Shown piece after piece: positions 15,499 through 23,928 of a DNA stretch of 64,000 nt. How positions within the stretch are numbered: position 1 is the first letter of the stretch; every line of letters begins with the position of its first letter. The DNA is from Trinickia symbiotica (GTDB lineage: Bacteria; Pseudomonadota; Gammaproteobacteria; Burkholderiales; Burkholderiaceae), in contig NZ_PTIR01000003.1 of NCBI RefSeq assembly GCF_002934455.1, forward strand, positions 1-64,000. Reading direction: 5' to 3'. The notes beneath the pieces are model-generated. The model saw nothing but the letters and a program-made list of their open reading frames with translations. It did not search any database and was not told where the DNA came from. The position numbers and the translations under genes were made by a program.

Positions 15499-16392
15499 AT
15501 GGATGACGTCATCATCATCGGCGGCAGCTTTGCCGGCCTCGCCGCCGCCCTCCAGCTCGGCCGTGCCCGCCGCAAGGTCACTGTTCTAGATACCGGCCTG
15601 CCGCGCAATCGCTTCGCCGGCCACTCGCATGGCCTGCTCGGCCACGATCACAAGCCGCCGCTGGACATCCTGGTCGAGGCGCGGCAGCAGCTGGCGCGCT
15701 ATCCAACGATTAGCCTCGTCAATGCCCGGGCCGAGAGCGCGTCTGGCGCCATCGACGATTTCTGCGTTGTCACTGACGATCAGGAAAGCCTGAGGGCGCG
15801 CCGCCTGATCCTGAGCTATGGCGTCGCCGACCAGATGCCTGATGTTCCGGGCTTTGCCGAAAGCTGGGGCACGTCCATCGTGCCGTGCCCCTATTGCGAT
15901 GGCTTTGAAGTCGCCGACCAGCATTGGGGCCTCGTCTGGTCCGGCCCGCAGTCGCACCAGTCTGCCAGGCTGTTCCGCGATTGGACCGACAAGTTGACTG
16001 TCTTCGCCGATGGCCATGACATTCCGCCCGATATCCAGGCCGATCTGGCGCGCCGCAACATACCTGTCGTCGATGGCCGGATCGTCGAGATCGCCCATCA
16101 CAACGGCCATATCGCCACCGTCAATCTCGATACCGGCCGCAATGTCGCGGTCGACATCCTGTTCGCCCAGCCGCGCAACAAGCCGTCCGCAAGCCTACAC
16201 GAATCACTGGGCCTCGACACGGTCGATACGCCCACCGGCATCGTTCTCAAGGTCGACGAGCGCCGCCAAACCAGCATGCCCGGCATCTACGCCGCCGGCG
16301 ACCTCGCCACGCCCTTCTTGCCCTCGGTCACCCAGGCATCATCGCAGGGCGCGATGGCGGGTATCTTCGCCCAGCAGTCGATGCTGGTTTGA
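15499..16392 (+). CDS. NAD(P)/FAD-dependent oxidoreductase, thioredoxin-reductase-like
   Basis: This 297-residue flavoprotein has an N-terminal FAD-binding motif IIGGSFAGLAAALQLG, a redox-active C130-P-Y-C133 motif at the position of the thioredoxin reductase disulfide, and a C-terminal FAD-binding IYAAGDL motif. Thioredoxin reductases normally have CAxC. CPYC places it among small NAD(P)/FAD oxidoreductases found next to TetR genes. It precedes a methyltransferase on the same strand. Its physiological electron acceptor is unknown. Confidence 0.87.
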   Translation: MDDVIIIGGSFAGLAAALQLGRARRKVTVLDTGLPRNRFAGHSHGLLGHDHKPPLDILVEARQQLARYPTISLVNARAESASGAIDDFCVVTDDQESLRARRLILSYGVADQMPDVPGFAESWGTSIVPCPYCDGFEVADQHWGLVWSGPQSHQSARLFRDWTDKLTVFADGHDIPPDIQADLARRNIPVVDGRIVEIAHHNGHIATVNLDTGRNVAVDILFAQPRNKPSASLHESLGLDTVDTPTGIVLKVDERRQTSMPGIYAAGDLATPFLPSVTQASSQGAMAGIFAQQSMLV

Positions 16393-16532
16393 GAGCACAG
16401 ACTCATAGTGGACGCTTAACTCCTGGAACGCTGGCGTGTGTGGGGTTCCTTGAACAAGCGGGGGCTGTGACTGTGATGCGCGCTTTGGCATCGGACAGCT
16501 TAGTTAAGAGCAAATCAGAACACGGAGATATC

Positions 16533-17396
16533 ATGGCAAAGCAAAGTGCCGATCATGTCGGCGACTGGAATGGCCAAAGCGGGGAGCGTTGGGTCGCAAA
16601 CCAGGCCCGGCTCGACGCCATGGTGGCGGAGTTCGGCCAGGCCGCGATCGAAGCCGCCGCGCCCGCGAAGGGCGAGCGCGTGCTGGACGTCGGCTGCGGC
16701 GCGGGCGCGTCGAGTCTGGCACTGGCCGCCCGCGTCGGTCCGTGGGGCCAAGTGCTGGGCGTGGACATATCCGAACCGCTGATCGGCCGGGCGCGCGCGG
16801 TTGCGCCACAGGATACGCCGGTCCGGTTCCTAGTGGCCGACGCCAGCAGCGCCGAGTTGCCCCAGGGCGCGTTCGACATCCTGTTCTCGCGTTTCGGCGT
16901 GATGTTCTTCGACGATCCGACAGCGGCGTTCGCCCATATGCGACGCGCGCTGCGGCCGGGCGGACGGGTCGCTTTCGTCTGCTGGCGCGGCGCGGCCGAG
17001 AACGATTGGGTGCGCCTGCCGATGGGCGCGATCAAGGGCATCCTCCCGCCGAGCGCGCCGCCCGATCCCGAAGCGCCCGGCCCATTTTCGTTCGGCGACC
17101 GGGGGCGGGTGTCGCGCATCCTGACGGCAGCCGGCTTCACCGATATCGCTATCGCGCCCTTCGATGCTTCCGTCCCGTTTGGCGAGGGCGGGACGCGGGA
17201 CGCTGCGATCGACGACGCGGTGAAGATGACGCTCGAGGTCGGCCCGCTGTCGCGCGCGCTCGCTGATCAGCCCGACGACATCCGCGCCCACGCGTCGGCC
17301 GCGGTTCGCGCCGCCTTCGCGGGCCTTCCCGGCGAGCGGTCGGTGATGATCGACGGCGCGGCGTGGATCGTCATGGCACGCAATCCCGCAAGCTGA
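16533..17396 (+). CDS. Class I SAM-dependent methyltransferase
   Basis: The start at 16533 follows GGAG; the ORF extends 48 codons upstream but that part is not conserved-looking. The 287-residue protein has SAM motif I VLDVGCGAGASSLALA, acidic motif II VLGVDIS and the post-II region LPQGAFDILFSRFGVMFFDD, followed by RRALRPGGRVAFVCW. This is the UbiE/Methyltransf_11-like fold acting on small molecules. It lies 140 bp after the FAD oxidoreductase. A strong terminator follows, and a remnant of a near-identical gene lies at 14561-14712. Confidence 0.87.
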   Translation: MAKQSADHVGDWNGQSGERWVANQARLDAMVAEFGQAAIEAAAPAKGERVLDVGCGAGASSLALAARVGPWGQVLGVDISEPLIGRARAVAPQDTPVRFLVADASSAELPQGAFDILFSRFGVMFFDDPTAAFAHMRRALRPGGRVAFVCWRGAAENDWVRLPMGAIKGILPPSAPPDPEAPGPFSFGDRGRVSRILTAAGFTDIAIAPFDASVPFGEGGTRDAAIDDAVKMTLEVGPLSRALADQPDDIRAHASAAVRAAFAGLPGERSVMIDGAAWIVMARNPAS

Positions 17397-17412
17397 CAGG
17401 GATTAACAGGAG

Positions 17413-17444
17413 AGACGCCCCGTTGGGTGGAGTTGGGCGTCTTT
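17413..17444 (+). terminator. Intrinsic terminator after the methyltransferase
   Basis: AGACGCCC (17413-17420) and GGGCGTCT (17435-17442) are perfect 8-bp arms around a 14-base loop, ending in TTT. It lies 16 bp after the methyltransferase stop. Confidence 0.65.
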
Positions 17445-17858
17445 GGCCGCTCAGATTGATGTCCCTTCTGGCCGACACCCGCGCGTTGAGCATCGGGCGG
17501 GTTTCGGAGCGGAGCAGCGGTTCGAGTGACCATTGCATGGCTTAGGCGAGCGGCAGAAAGTGGCCAAATCCGGAAACCGTCATTGAACGACGGTCGATCC
17601 TCCCGGCGCGACCCCGAACCTCCGCTGTCGACCCACAGCGGTCTTTCCTGATTCCCTAAAACGGACATACACGGGCTGCGATTCCACGAGGCACGCACTC
17701 TCAGTCCGTGAAGGACTTCCATTCTTTCGCGCGGTAGCCCACCTGCGCAACTGTGCAGAAGCAAATCGGCTTTGTGATGTCCCTTTCGATGCTCGCGTTT
17801 AGCTTATAGCCGCTGCCGTTACAATCCCCTACTTCGTCTCCACAACCCACCACGCATC
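17445..17858. other. 414-bp region without an intact gene
   Basis: No protein family is recognised. Bases 17562-17591 (GGCCAAATCCGGAAACC then GTCATTGAACGAC) resemble 12510-12540. The 3' part holds TACAAT (17820-17825), a plausible -10 box for the small secreted protein starting at 17859. A minus-strand frame ending at 17701 reads plausibly at its C-terminus but has no recognisable homology. Confidence 0.4.
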
Positions 17859-18260
17859 GTGAAACTTCCCCTTGCGGCAACACTCGCAGTCGCCATCGCA
17901 GCCACAAGCACGGCGGCGATAGCCCAGACGTCCGGCGCCAGCGATACATCCGAGCAGCAGTGCGCCATCGGCTACGTCACAGGCATCGGCGGATCCGCGG
18001 AGAGCGTTCGCGAATATCTCGCGACGCCGGACAACAGCAAATATCGCTATCTCGCGGATAACCCGATCCAATGCCGGATTTCCGACGAGGGCCGCGCTTC
18101 CGCCTGCACCGGACTCACAAACCTTCGCAATGAAAGAGTCAGCGTGTATGACGACTCCGGCGGCGCAACGATGGCCGTCGTCGCCCGTGTCGAGCTCGAC
18201 CAGGGAACATACCCTGTGATTATCGTTGTGCGAAAGCAGGATGTGCGGTGTGAGCACTGA
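17859..18260 (+). CDS. Small secreted protein of unknown function
   Basis: Starting at GTG, the 133-residue product has a clear Sec signal peptide (MKLPLAATLAVAIAATSTAA, cleavage probably after AIAQ) and a mature domain of about 110 residues. Four cysteines (in QQCAIG, IQCRIS, SACTGL and VRCEH) could form two periplasmic disulfides. The family is not recognised. The gene is isolated between the methyltransferase module and a DUF1810 gene. Confidence 0.65.
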   Translation: MKLPLAATLAVAIAATSTAAIAQTSGASDTSEQQCAIGYVTGIGGSAESVREYLATPDNSKYRYLADNPIQCRISDEGRASACTGLTNLRNERVSVYDDSGGATMAVVARVELDQGTYPVIIVVRKQDVRCEH

Positions 18261-18343
18261 ATGTGCGCACTCCAGGGTTCCTCTGCCCACTAACTGAAGC
18301 CGTCGCGCCGATAAGCGACGCATAGGTAAACGTCTGCATGCGC

Positions 18344-18763
18344 CTAAATCCGCTGCAGCGTCTTAGTATCAGCCTCGCCCGCGAAGTACTTACGCAGCGC
18401 TTCTAGAAAGATTTGGTTATCTTCCGTCGCGCGCGAAAACAGCGTCATCGATGAGCGAAACTTCATGTAGTCCGGATAGCCAAAAATCTCCTCGATCGAA
18501 CGACGCTCCACGTCGTTCACGAGCCGCGTCGCCTCGCGCAGGCGCTCGCTCAACACCGGATGCTTCAGATAAGCCTGCGCTTCGGCAAGCGACGAAATCG
18601 CGAACCGCTCCGCCGTTGGGCTGCTCCCGAGGCCCTCGATTTGCGGAAACACGAACCATATCCAATGAGTGCGCTTGTGGCCCTCGCGCAGTTCCTCGAA
18701 CACCTGCGTGATCACCGGATTTTGCGCGTCGACGAAGCGCTGAAGGTCGTAAGGGTCGTCCAT
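18344..18763 (-). CDS. DUF1810 family protein
   Basis: This 139-residue cytoplasmic protein begins DPYDLQRFVDAQ and contains the family hallmark HWIWFVFPQIEGLG followed by RFAISSLAEAQAYLKHPVL. Members are of the usual length (about 140 residues) and widespread. Some relatives have been linked to NAD/ADP-ribose chemistry, but no specific reaction can be stated from sequence. Monocistronic. Confidence 0.9.
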   Translation of the reverse strand: MDDPYDLQRFVDAQNPVITQVFEELREGHKRTHWIWFVFPQIEGLGSSPTAERFAISSLAEAQAYLKHPVLSERLREATRLVNDVERRSIEEIFGYPDYMKFRSSMTLFSRATEDNQIFLEALRKYFAGEADTKTLQRI

Positions 18764-18903
18764 CTCGCTCTCCTGCGTGCCGGGCGGGCGGCAAATGCTC
18801 TCAGCCCATTCTCGTCCTGCCGACGGAGGCGTGGCAAGTCAACTTTGTTACACCTCTTACTGAAGCCGAACCGGCGTGTTACAGGAGCCTTTCGACTCTC
18901 CGC

Positions 18904-18909
18904 TATACT
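18904..18909 (+). promoter_or_regulatory. -10 box upstream of the glycine-zipper gene
   Basis: TATACT lies 38 bp before the glycine-zipper start. No good -35 is present at standard spacing. Instead TGTTACA occurs twice (18846-18852 and 18877-18883), 31 bp apart, which could be binding sites of an OmpR-type activator. Confidence 0.35.
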
Positions 18910-18947
18910 CCGCGCTGCCTCAAACAAGTACACGTCAGGCCTCTAAC

Positions 18948-19388
18948 ATGTCGAAGAAAATCATTCAGATCGTTGCTGCCGCGGCGTTGAGCGCCGCAGT
19001 GTCGTTGCCCGCGCTCGCGAGCGACTTGAACAATGCGCTCGGTGGCGCGCTCGGCGGCGCCGCCGGTGCGGCTGTCGGCGGTGCGCTAGGCGGGAGCACG
19101 GGCTCCGTCATCGGCGGCGCGGTAGGCGGCGGCGCCGGCGGCGCGCTCACCTCGAATCGCAGGGAGCGCACGGGCGCCATCATTGGCGGTGCGCTCGGCG
19201 GCGGCGCCGGCACCGCTGCCGGAAATGCGATGGGCGGACGCAGCGGCGGCATCATCGGTGCCGCGGTAGGCGGCGGCGCGGGCGCGGCGGTCGGCGGCAA
19301 CATCTCGCGATCGAACTCGTACTCCAACGACTACCACCGCGGTTATCGGAGAGGCAAGCACCATCGCCGCCATCACGACGACGATTGA
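18948..19388 (+). CDS. Glycine-zipper outer-membrane/periplasmic protein
   Basis: This 146-residue protein has a signal peptide (MSKKIIQIVAAAALSAAVSL, cleavage near ALAS). It is followed by about 90 residues of repeated GGA(L/V)GG blocks, the glycine-zipper pattern of membrane-spanning helices in OmpA-like and 17-kDa surface-antigen proteins. The hydrophilic tail is rich in Tyr, Arg and His (HRGYRRGKHHRRHHDDD). Probably envelope-associated and perhaps stress induced; no specific function is known. Confidence 0.75.
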   Translation: MSKKIIQIVAAAALSAAVSLPALASDLNNALGGALGGAAGAAVGGALGGSTGSVIGGAVGGGAGGALTSNRRERTGAIIGGALGGGAGTAAGNAMGGRSGGIIGAAVGGGAGAAVGGNISRSNSYSNDYHRGYRRGKHHRRHHDDD

Positions 19389-19670
19389 TAAGCCACCCGC
19401 TTCTCCCGCGCATTTGTCGCAAGCGCGGCATCTGCGGGAAGCGTGCAAGCAGTCGCCGTCTGGCGCCATGCACGCTTCACCGCCCCCGGTTGCATCGATT
19501 CGCCTGCGGCACCTTCGCCGCAGTGATGATGTCGACCCCGCCTCATCGGCTGCCCCACTTCGGCCATCATGGCCTCGAATTCTTCCGCCTGCTCTCAGCG
19601 CATCTCGACGAATCGGCCAGGACATCGCGTCGGCGTGTAAACTGCTGCCTTTTTCGACTTAGATGGTGCA

Positions 19671-20438
19671 GTGGTAGTGAAAGCCCCGCAGCGCACGGCT
19701 TTTAGCAGCCAGACCCTTATTCGCTTGCTCGCTCGCTTGGCGGACGCCCGTATTCCCGAATCGACTCAATCGCTGTCGGAACGGCTGAGCCAATGGCTCG
19801 ACTGGACCGACGCCATTGCGATGTCCACGGCGTTGGCTGCGACGCCGGCCCCTGTCTCGGATACGCAAGCCGCCATCGCCAGCGACGAGAACGAGTGTTC
19901 ACGCGTGCGCGCATCGCTAGCCGACGCGATCGCTCGCGACAGCGTGCTCGCGATCGAGAAACGCAGCAGGTCGACGCACGGGGCTCGCCGGGAAGGCCTC
20001 GTCGACGCCGACGAGGTAGTCGACTACACCGTCTTTCGCCATTGTTATCTGTCGATGCAGCAGGCGATGGACGCGAGCATCGGTAAGCTGCGTGAACGCC
20101 TGCGCCGATCGCTGGCTGCGAAACGGCCCGCGCTGGCCCAGCTCGCGGCTGTCGATGCGGTCATGGAGCGCGCGCTGAGTGCGCGCGAGCACAACCTGCT
20201 GACGGCGATCCCCGACTTGCTCAATGTTCGTTTCGAGCGTCTGCGTCAGGCCAGTCAGGATGCGGCCGCCGCCCACGACGACGACCGCGAGGGCCATGCA
20301 GAAAGTGGCAACCCGCCCGCCCCGCACGATGCGTGGCTCGACGCATTTCGTCATGAGATGCGCAGCGTGCTGCTCGCCGAACTGAGCCTCCGTTTTCAAC
20401 CGGTCGAAGGGTTGCTCGCGGCCCTTCGCACGAGCTGA
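19671..20438 (+). CDS. DUF3348 protein, first gene of motor-like operon
   Basis: This 255-residue soluble, helical protein has the DUF3348 N-terminus (LIRLLARLADARIPESTQSL then LSQWLDWTDAIAMSTAL). Translation probably begins at GTG 19671 or GTG 19677; no strong ribosome-binding site is visible. The mid-section contains VVDYTVFRHCYLSMQQAMD and a C-terminal MRSVLLAELSLRFQPVEGLL. Its stop lies ten bases before the DUF802 gene, so it is the promoter-proximal member of a four-gene operon. It has no membrane segment and presumably acts on the cytoplasmic side of the membrane complex. Function unknown. Confidence 0.85.
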   Translation: MVVKAPQRTAFSSQTLIRLLARLADARIPESTQSLSERLSQWLDWTDAIAMSTALAATPAPVSDTQAAIASDENECSRVRASLADAIARDSVLAIEKRSRSTHGARREGLVDADEVVDYTVFRHCYLSMQQAMDASIGKLRERLRRSLAAKRPALAQLAAVDAVMERALSAREHNLLTAIPDLLNVRFERLRQASQDAAAAHDDDREGHAESGNPPAPHDAWLDAFRHEMRSVLLAELSLRFQPVEGLLAALRTS

Positions 20439-20448
20439 CCGAGACGTT

Positions 20449-22530
20449 ATGTCCAGAAATTTGATCAATCTTGTTGTGTTCCTGGCGGGACTTTGCGTTG
20501 CATGCTGGATCGGCTTCGGCTATATCGGCACGAATCCGCTCGCCTTCGCTGTCACGTTCCTGATCGTTGCGTCTTATCTCGCAGGCGCATGGGAGTTGCA
20601 GCGCTATCAGCACGCGACGGCTACGCTCGTGCGTGCCGTGATGGAGCTCTCCGGCCCACCGCCGAGCCTCGCTGCATGGCTCCAACGATTGCACCCGAGC
20701 CTCGGCAACGCGGTGCGTCAACGCATCGAGAACGAACGCGCAGCGTTGCCGGGACCGACGCTCGCGCCGTATCTTGTCGGCTTGTTGGTGTTGCTCGGCA
20801 TGCTCGGTACGCTCCTCGGCATGGTCACCACATTGCACGGCACCGGAACGGCGCTCGAAAGCGCAATGGACATCGAAACGGTCCGCGCAACCCTCGCCGC
20901 ACCGGTCAAAGGATTGGGGTTCGCGTTCGGCACTTCCATCGCGGGCGTGGCTACATCGGCCATGCTGGGGCTGCTTTCGGCGCTCTGCCGGCGCGAGCGC
21001 ATTCTCGCGGCACAGAGGCTCGATCAGAGGATAGCGACGACTTTGCGGACCTATTCGCAAACGCATCAGCGAGAGGAAACACTGCGGCTGCTGCAGCGGC
21101 AGGCTGAAGCCATGCCGGTCCTCGTCGATCGGCTACAGGCCATGATGGCCACCATCGAGCAGCAAAACGAAACATTGAGCGAGCGACAGGCCGCCCATCA
21201 AGAGGCGTTCTACAACAGAGTCGAGGCCGCTTACGATCGCTTGGCTTCCTCCGTGGCGCAATCGTTCAAGGCGAGCGCCGCCGAGAGCGCGCGCGTGGCC
21301 AGCACGACGCTGCAACCGATCGTCGACACGACGATGCAGAGCCTCGCGCGCGAGACCATTTCATTGCACGGCACCATCCGGCATGCCGTCGAGCAGCAAT
21401 TGCAGGGTCTAGCGGCCGGCTTCGAAGCTTCGACCGCCGCCGTCGCGAACGTATGGAGCCAGGCGCTCGCGGAGCATCAGAAGTCGAGCGAGGCGCTTGC
21501 CGCGCGCCTCAGCCTGTCGCTCGATCAGTTCAACGAAACGCTCACGCAGCGCACGAGTAATCTGCTCGAGGGCGTCTCGGCTCGCCTCGAAGCGGCAGCG
21601 GATAGCGTGTCGGGCACGTGGAATCAGTCGCTGTCGCAACAAGAACGAATCAACGAGCGGTTGGCGGACCGCAACGAGCGGGCGCTCGCCGTCGCGGCCG
21701 CCACTTTCGAGCAGAATGCGGCATCGCTGATTGGCGGCGTGGATCAGTCACATCGGAAGTTGCAAGAGGACTTGGCATCGCAGGATCGGCAACGACTCGC
21801 GGATTGGACGCAAACGTTGGGCTCGATGGTCACGACGCTGAGCGCGCAATGGGAGCAGATCAACGCGCTGACGGCAAGTCGGCAAAAGGAGATCTGCGAT
21901 ACGCTCGCGCGCACCGCGCGGGACATTTCGGCTCAAACCAAGGCGCACGCGAGCGACACCATCGCTGAAATCTCCGGGCTCGTGCAGGCGGCCTCGGAAG
22001 CGCCGAAGGCAGCGGCGGAAATCATCGGCGAGCTGCGCGAGAAGCTTTCGGAGAGCATGGCCCGCGACACGGCGATGCTCGAAGAGCGCACCCGCTTGCT
22101 CGAAACGCTTCAGACGCTGCTCGATGCCGTCAATCATGCCTCCTCGCAACAGCGGGAGGCGGTCGACTCGCTGATTGCGACGTCTGCCGGCCTACTCGAT
22201 CGCGTGGGCGCTCAGTTCTCTGACAACGTGCAGGCCCACGCCGAAAAGCTAGGTGCGGTGACGGCGCAAGTCACGGCGAGCGCCGTGGAAGTAGCGAGCC
22301 TCGGCGAAGCGTTCGGCGCGGCCGTGCAGTCGTTCGGCGAATCCAACGACAAGCTGCTGACGCATCTAAGCCGAATTGAAACGGCGCTCGACAAATCCCT
22401 CTCGCGCAGCGACGAGCAGCTCGCCTACTACGTCGCGCAGGCAAAGGAGGTCATCGAGCTCAGCATGCTGTCGCAGCAGCGGATCGTCGAAGAGATGCAG
22501 CAGCTCTCCGGGCGGGAGACGGCGGCATGA
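20449..22530 (+). CDS. DUF802 protein: MotA/TolQ/ZorA-like membrane protein with long tail
   Basis: This 693-residue protein has two N-terminal hydrophobic segments (residues 4-46), a cytoplasmic stretch, then two helices typical of the MotA/TolQ/ExbB fold. These are LVGLLVLLGMLGTLLGMVTT (about 108-127) and GLGFAFGTSIAGVATSAMLG (about 149-168). The AFxTSxxG pattern matches the channel helix of ZorA and ExbB-type subunits. From about residue 190 to the end (some 500 residues) the sequence is strongly helical, Gln/Ala/Glu-rich and coiled-coil-like, as in the ZorA tail. It overlaps the OmpA-like gene by four bases (ATGA). Confidence 0.85.
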   Translation: MSRNLINLVVFLAGLCVACWIGFGYIGTNPLAFAVTFLIVASYLAGAWELQRYQHATATLVRAVMELSGPPPSLAAWLQRLHPSLGNAVRQRIENERAALPGPTLAPYLVGLLVLLGMLGTLLGMVTTLHGTGTALESAMDIETVRATLAAPVKGLGFAFGTSIAGVATSAMLGLLSALCRRERILAAQRLDQRIATTLRTYSQTHQREETLRLLQRQAEAMPVLVDRLQAMMATIEQQNETLSERQAAHQEAFYNRVEAAYDRLASSVAQSFKASAAESARVASTTLQPIVDTTMQSLARETISLHGTIRHAVEQQLQGLAAGFEASTAAVANVWSQALAEHQKSSEALAARLSLSLDQFNETLTQRTSNLLEGVSARLEAAADSVSGTWNQSLSQQERINERLADRNERALAVAAATFEQNAASLIGGVDQSHRKLQEDLASQDRQRLADWTQTLGSMVTTLSAQWEQINALTASRQKEICDTLARTARDISAQTKAHASDTIAEISGLVQAASEAPKAAAEIIGELREKLSESMARDTAMLEERTRLLETLQTLLDAVNHASSQQREAVDSLIATSAGLLDRVGAQFSDNVQAHAEKLGAVTAQVTASAVEVASLGEAFGAAVQSFGESNDKLLTHLSRIETALDKSLSRSDEQLAYYVAQAKEVIELSMLSQQRIVEEMQQLSGRETAA

Positions 22531-23174
22531 TCGACGAAATCGACGGAGGCGTAGAACCGACGACGCCCGTCTGGGCCGCCTTCGGCGATCTGATGTCGGT
22601 GCTGCTCGGCATTTTTGTGCTGATCCTCGTCTGCGTCATCGGCGTTCAGTTGCAGCTTTCGGCGAAGCTGCAACAAGCGGTGAAGGAGCGACAGCTGGAA
22701 GCGGCGCGCCGACACGCCTTGGAGCAAGCGCTGGCCGGGCCGCTGGCGGCCGGCCGCGTCACGCTCGTCAATGGCCATATCGGCATCAGCGGCAGCCTGC
22801 TTTTCGCGTTGAACTCCGATCAATTGCAGCCGCAGGGCCGCGACATTCTGAAGAGTCTGGCCGGCCCGCTCTCGGCGTATCTGCACGATCACGACGAGAT
22901 GCTGATGGTCAGCGGCTTTGCCGACGACCGACAGGTGCGCGAGGGCAATCGGCGCTTCGCGGATAACTGGGAGCTGTCGGCGAAACGCTCATTGACGGTG
23001 ACGCGTGCGTTGATCGACGAGGGCATCCCCGCCTCGTCCGTCTTCGCGGCTGCGTTCGGCTCCGAACAACCCGTGAGCTCGAATTCCGACGACGTGGGCC
23101 GGGCCAAGAACCGCCGCGTGGAAATTGCGCCTGTTCCCAGGCCCTCGAAGGCAACGTCGATGTCCCATGAATAG
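22527..23174 (+). CDS. MotB-like OmpA-domain protein of the DUF802 operon
   Basis: This 215-residue protein has a single N-terminal membrane helix AFGDLMSVLLGIFVLILVCV, with Asp21 at its start in the position of the ion-carrying Asp of MotB/ExbD/ZorB. A helical linker follows, then a C-terminal OmpA-like peptidoglycan-binding domain (VSGFADD, NWELSAKRSLTVTRALIDEG and GRAKNRRVEI). These features define a stator B-subunit. The start overlaps the DUF802 stop and the stop overlaps the DUF2894 start, indicating translational coupling. Confidence 0.9.
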   Translation: MIDEIDGGVEPTTPVWAAFGDLMSVLLGIFVLILVCVIGVQLQLSAKLQQAVKERQLEAARRHALEQALAGPLAAGRVTLVNGHIGISGSLLFALNSDQLQPQGRDILKSLAGPLSAYLHDHDEMLMVSGFADDRQVREGNRRFADNWELSAKRSLTVTRALIDEGIPASSVFAAAFGSEQPVSSNSDDVGRAKNRRVEIAPVPRPSKATSMSHE

Positions 23175-23829
23175 CGCCGCAACTGAGGCACGCGCGAGGC
23201 TCGAGCAATGGAAAGCGCGTGGCGCCGATGGCCTTGATCCCATTCGCTTCAGATTCATCGAGGCATTGGAGAGACGCACCGCCGAACAATGCGGCGAGGC
23301 GCGACGCATCCTTGAAGAGAGGCTCTCCGTACTGATCCAGGCTTACGCGGACGAAGTCGGAAGCGCCGCGTCCCAGACAACCCATAGCGAGGCAGCAATG
23401 TCGCCGCGCGAGCCTGCACGTGGGCTACTCGCCCAGCTCGTCGATTCCATTGCCAATCGGTCGTCGGTTAGCGGCATGAGCTTGCGCACAGGCGACGCCG
23501 TGCACTGGCGCCACCCCGGAGCGGAGTTCGAGGCACTCGGGTACTTCAGAGAAGTATGGTCCAAGGTCAACGTCGAAAGCCAATTGAGGCAGTCGCTCGA
23601 GCAGGTACCCGACAATGCGGGCCCGCTCAATTCGGAGAGCCTCGTTCACCGGGCGCTCGCGCTGATGCAAAAAGCATCGCCGGGCTATCTGAGGCAGTTT
23701 TTGTCGTACGTCGAAGCATTGACGTCTATGGAACGGATGAACGTCGGCGGCGTCTCTGCAAGCAAAGAACCATCGCGTTCGGGGAGCATGAGGAGCGCGA
23801 CGAAGAGCACAAGGAGCAAGCCGCGCTAG
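23167..23829 (+). CDS. DUF2894 protein, last gene of motor-like operon
   Basis: This 220-residue protein begins MNSAATEARARLEQWKARGA, the DUF2894 signature with LDPIRFRFIEALERR next. It has a conserved C-terminal core EYF-like segment (ALGYFREVWSKVNVESQLRQ) and a basic Ser/Lys/Arg-rich tail. No membrane segment. The ATG lies inside the last codons of the OmpA-like gene. Its constant company with DUF3348 and DUF802 genes suggests a cytoplasmic accessory of the complex; no enzyme motif is recognised. Confidence 0.85.
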   Translation: MNSAATEARARLEQWKARGADGLDPIRFRFIEALERRTAEQCGEARRILEERLSVLIQAYADEVGSAASQTTHSEAAMSPREPARGLLAQLVDSIANRSSVSGMSLRTGDAVHWRHPGAEFEALGYFREVWSKVNVESQLRQSLEQVPDNAGPLNSESLVHRALALMQKASPGYLRQFLSYVEALTSMERMNVGGVSASKEPSRSGSMRSATKSTRSKPR

Positions 23830-23928
23830 GGGGTTTCTTGTCTGCCAAGCTACTTCCTGGGAGCTTCATCGAGCAACGACTGCTTGCTTTGATCGGTTGT
23901 CGTCACCGCTCGTCGATGAACCAAATGG

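Noticed and set aside
17701-17949. 82-codon minus-strand frame ending KEWKSFTD
   Set aside because: The N-terminal half overlaps the secreted-protein gene and its signal peptide, there is no ribosome-binding site, and no family is recognisable; kept only as a remark.
19038-19300. Dense GGC/GCG-rich repeats suggesting a tandem repeat or CRISPR-like array
   Set aside because: The repeats are codons of the glycine-zipper protein with no fixed repeat-spacer structure.
20221-21066. Minus-strand open frame across the DUF3348/DUF802 junction
   Set aside because: It is antisense to two conserved genes, Arg/Gln-rich, without start signals; treated as a shadow.
20449-23174. Full Zorya defence system
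   Set aside because: ZorC, ZorD helicase and ZorE nuclease are absent; only the motor-like half is present, so it is reported as Zorya-like architecture rather than Zorya.
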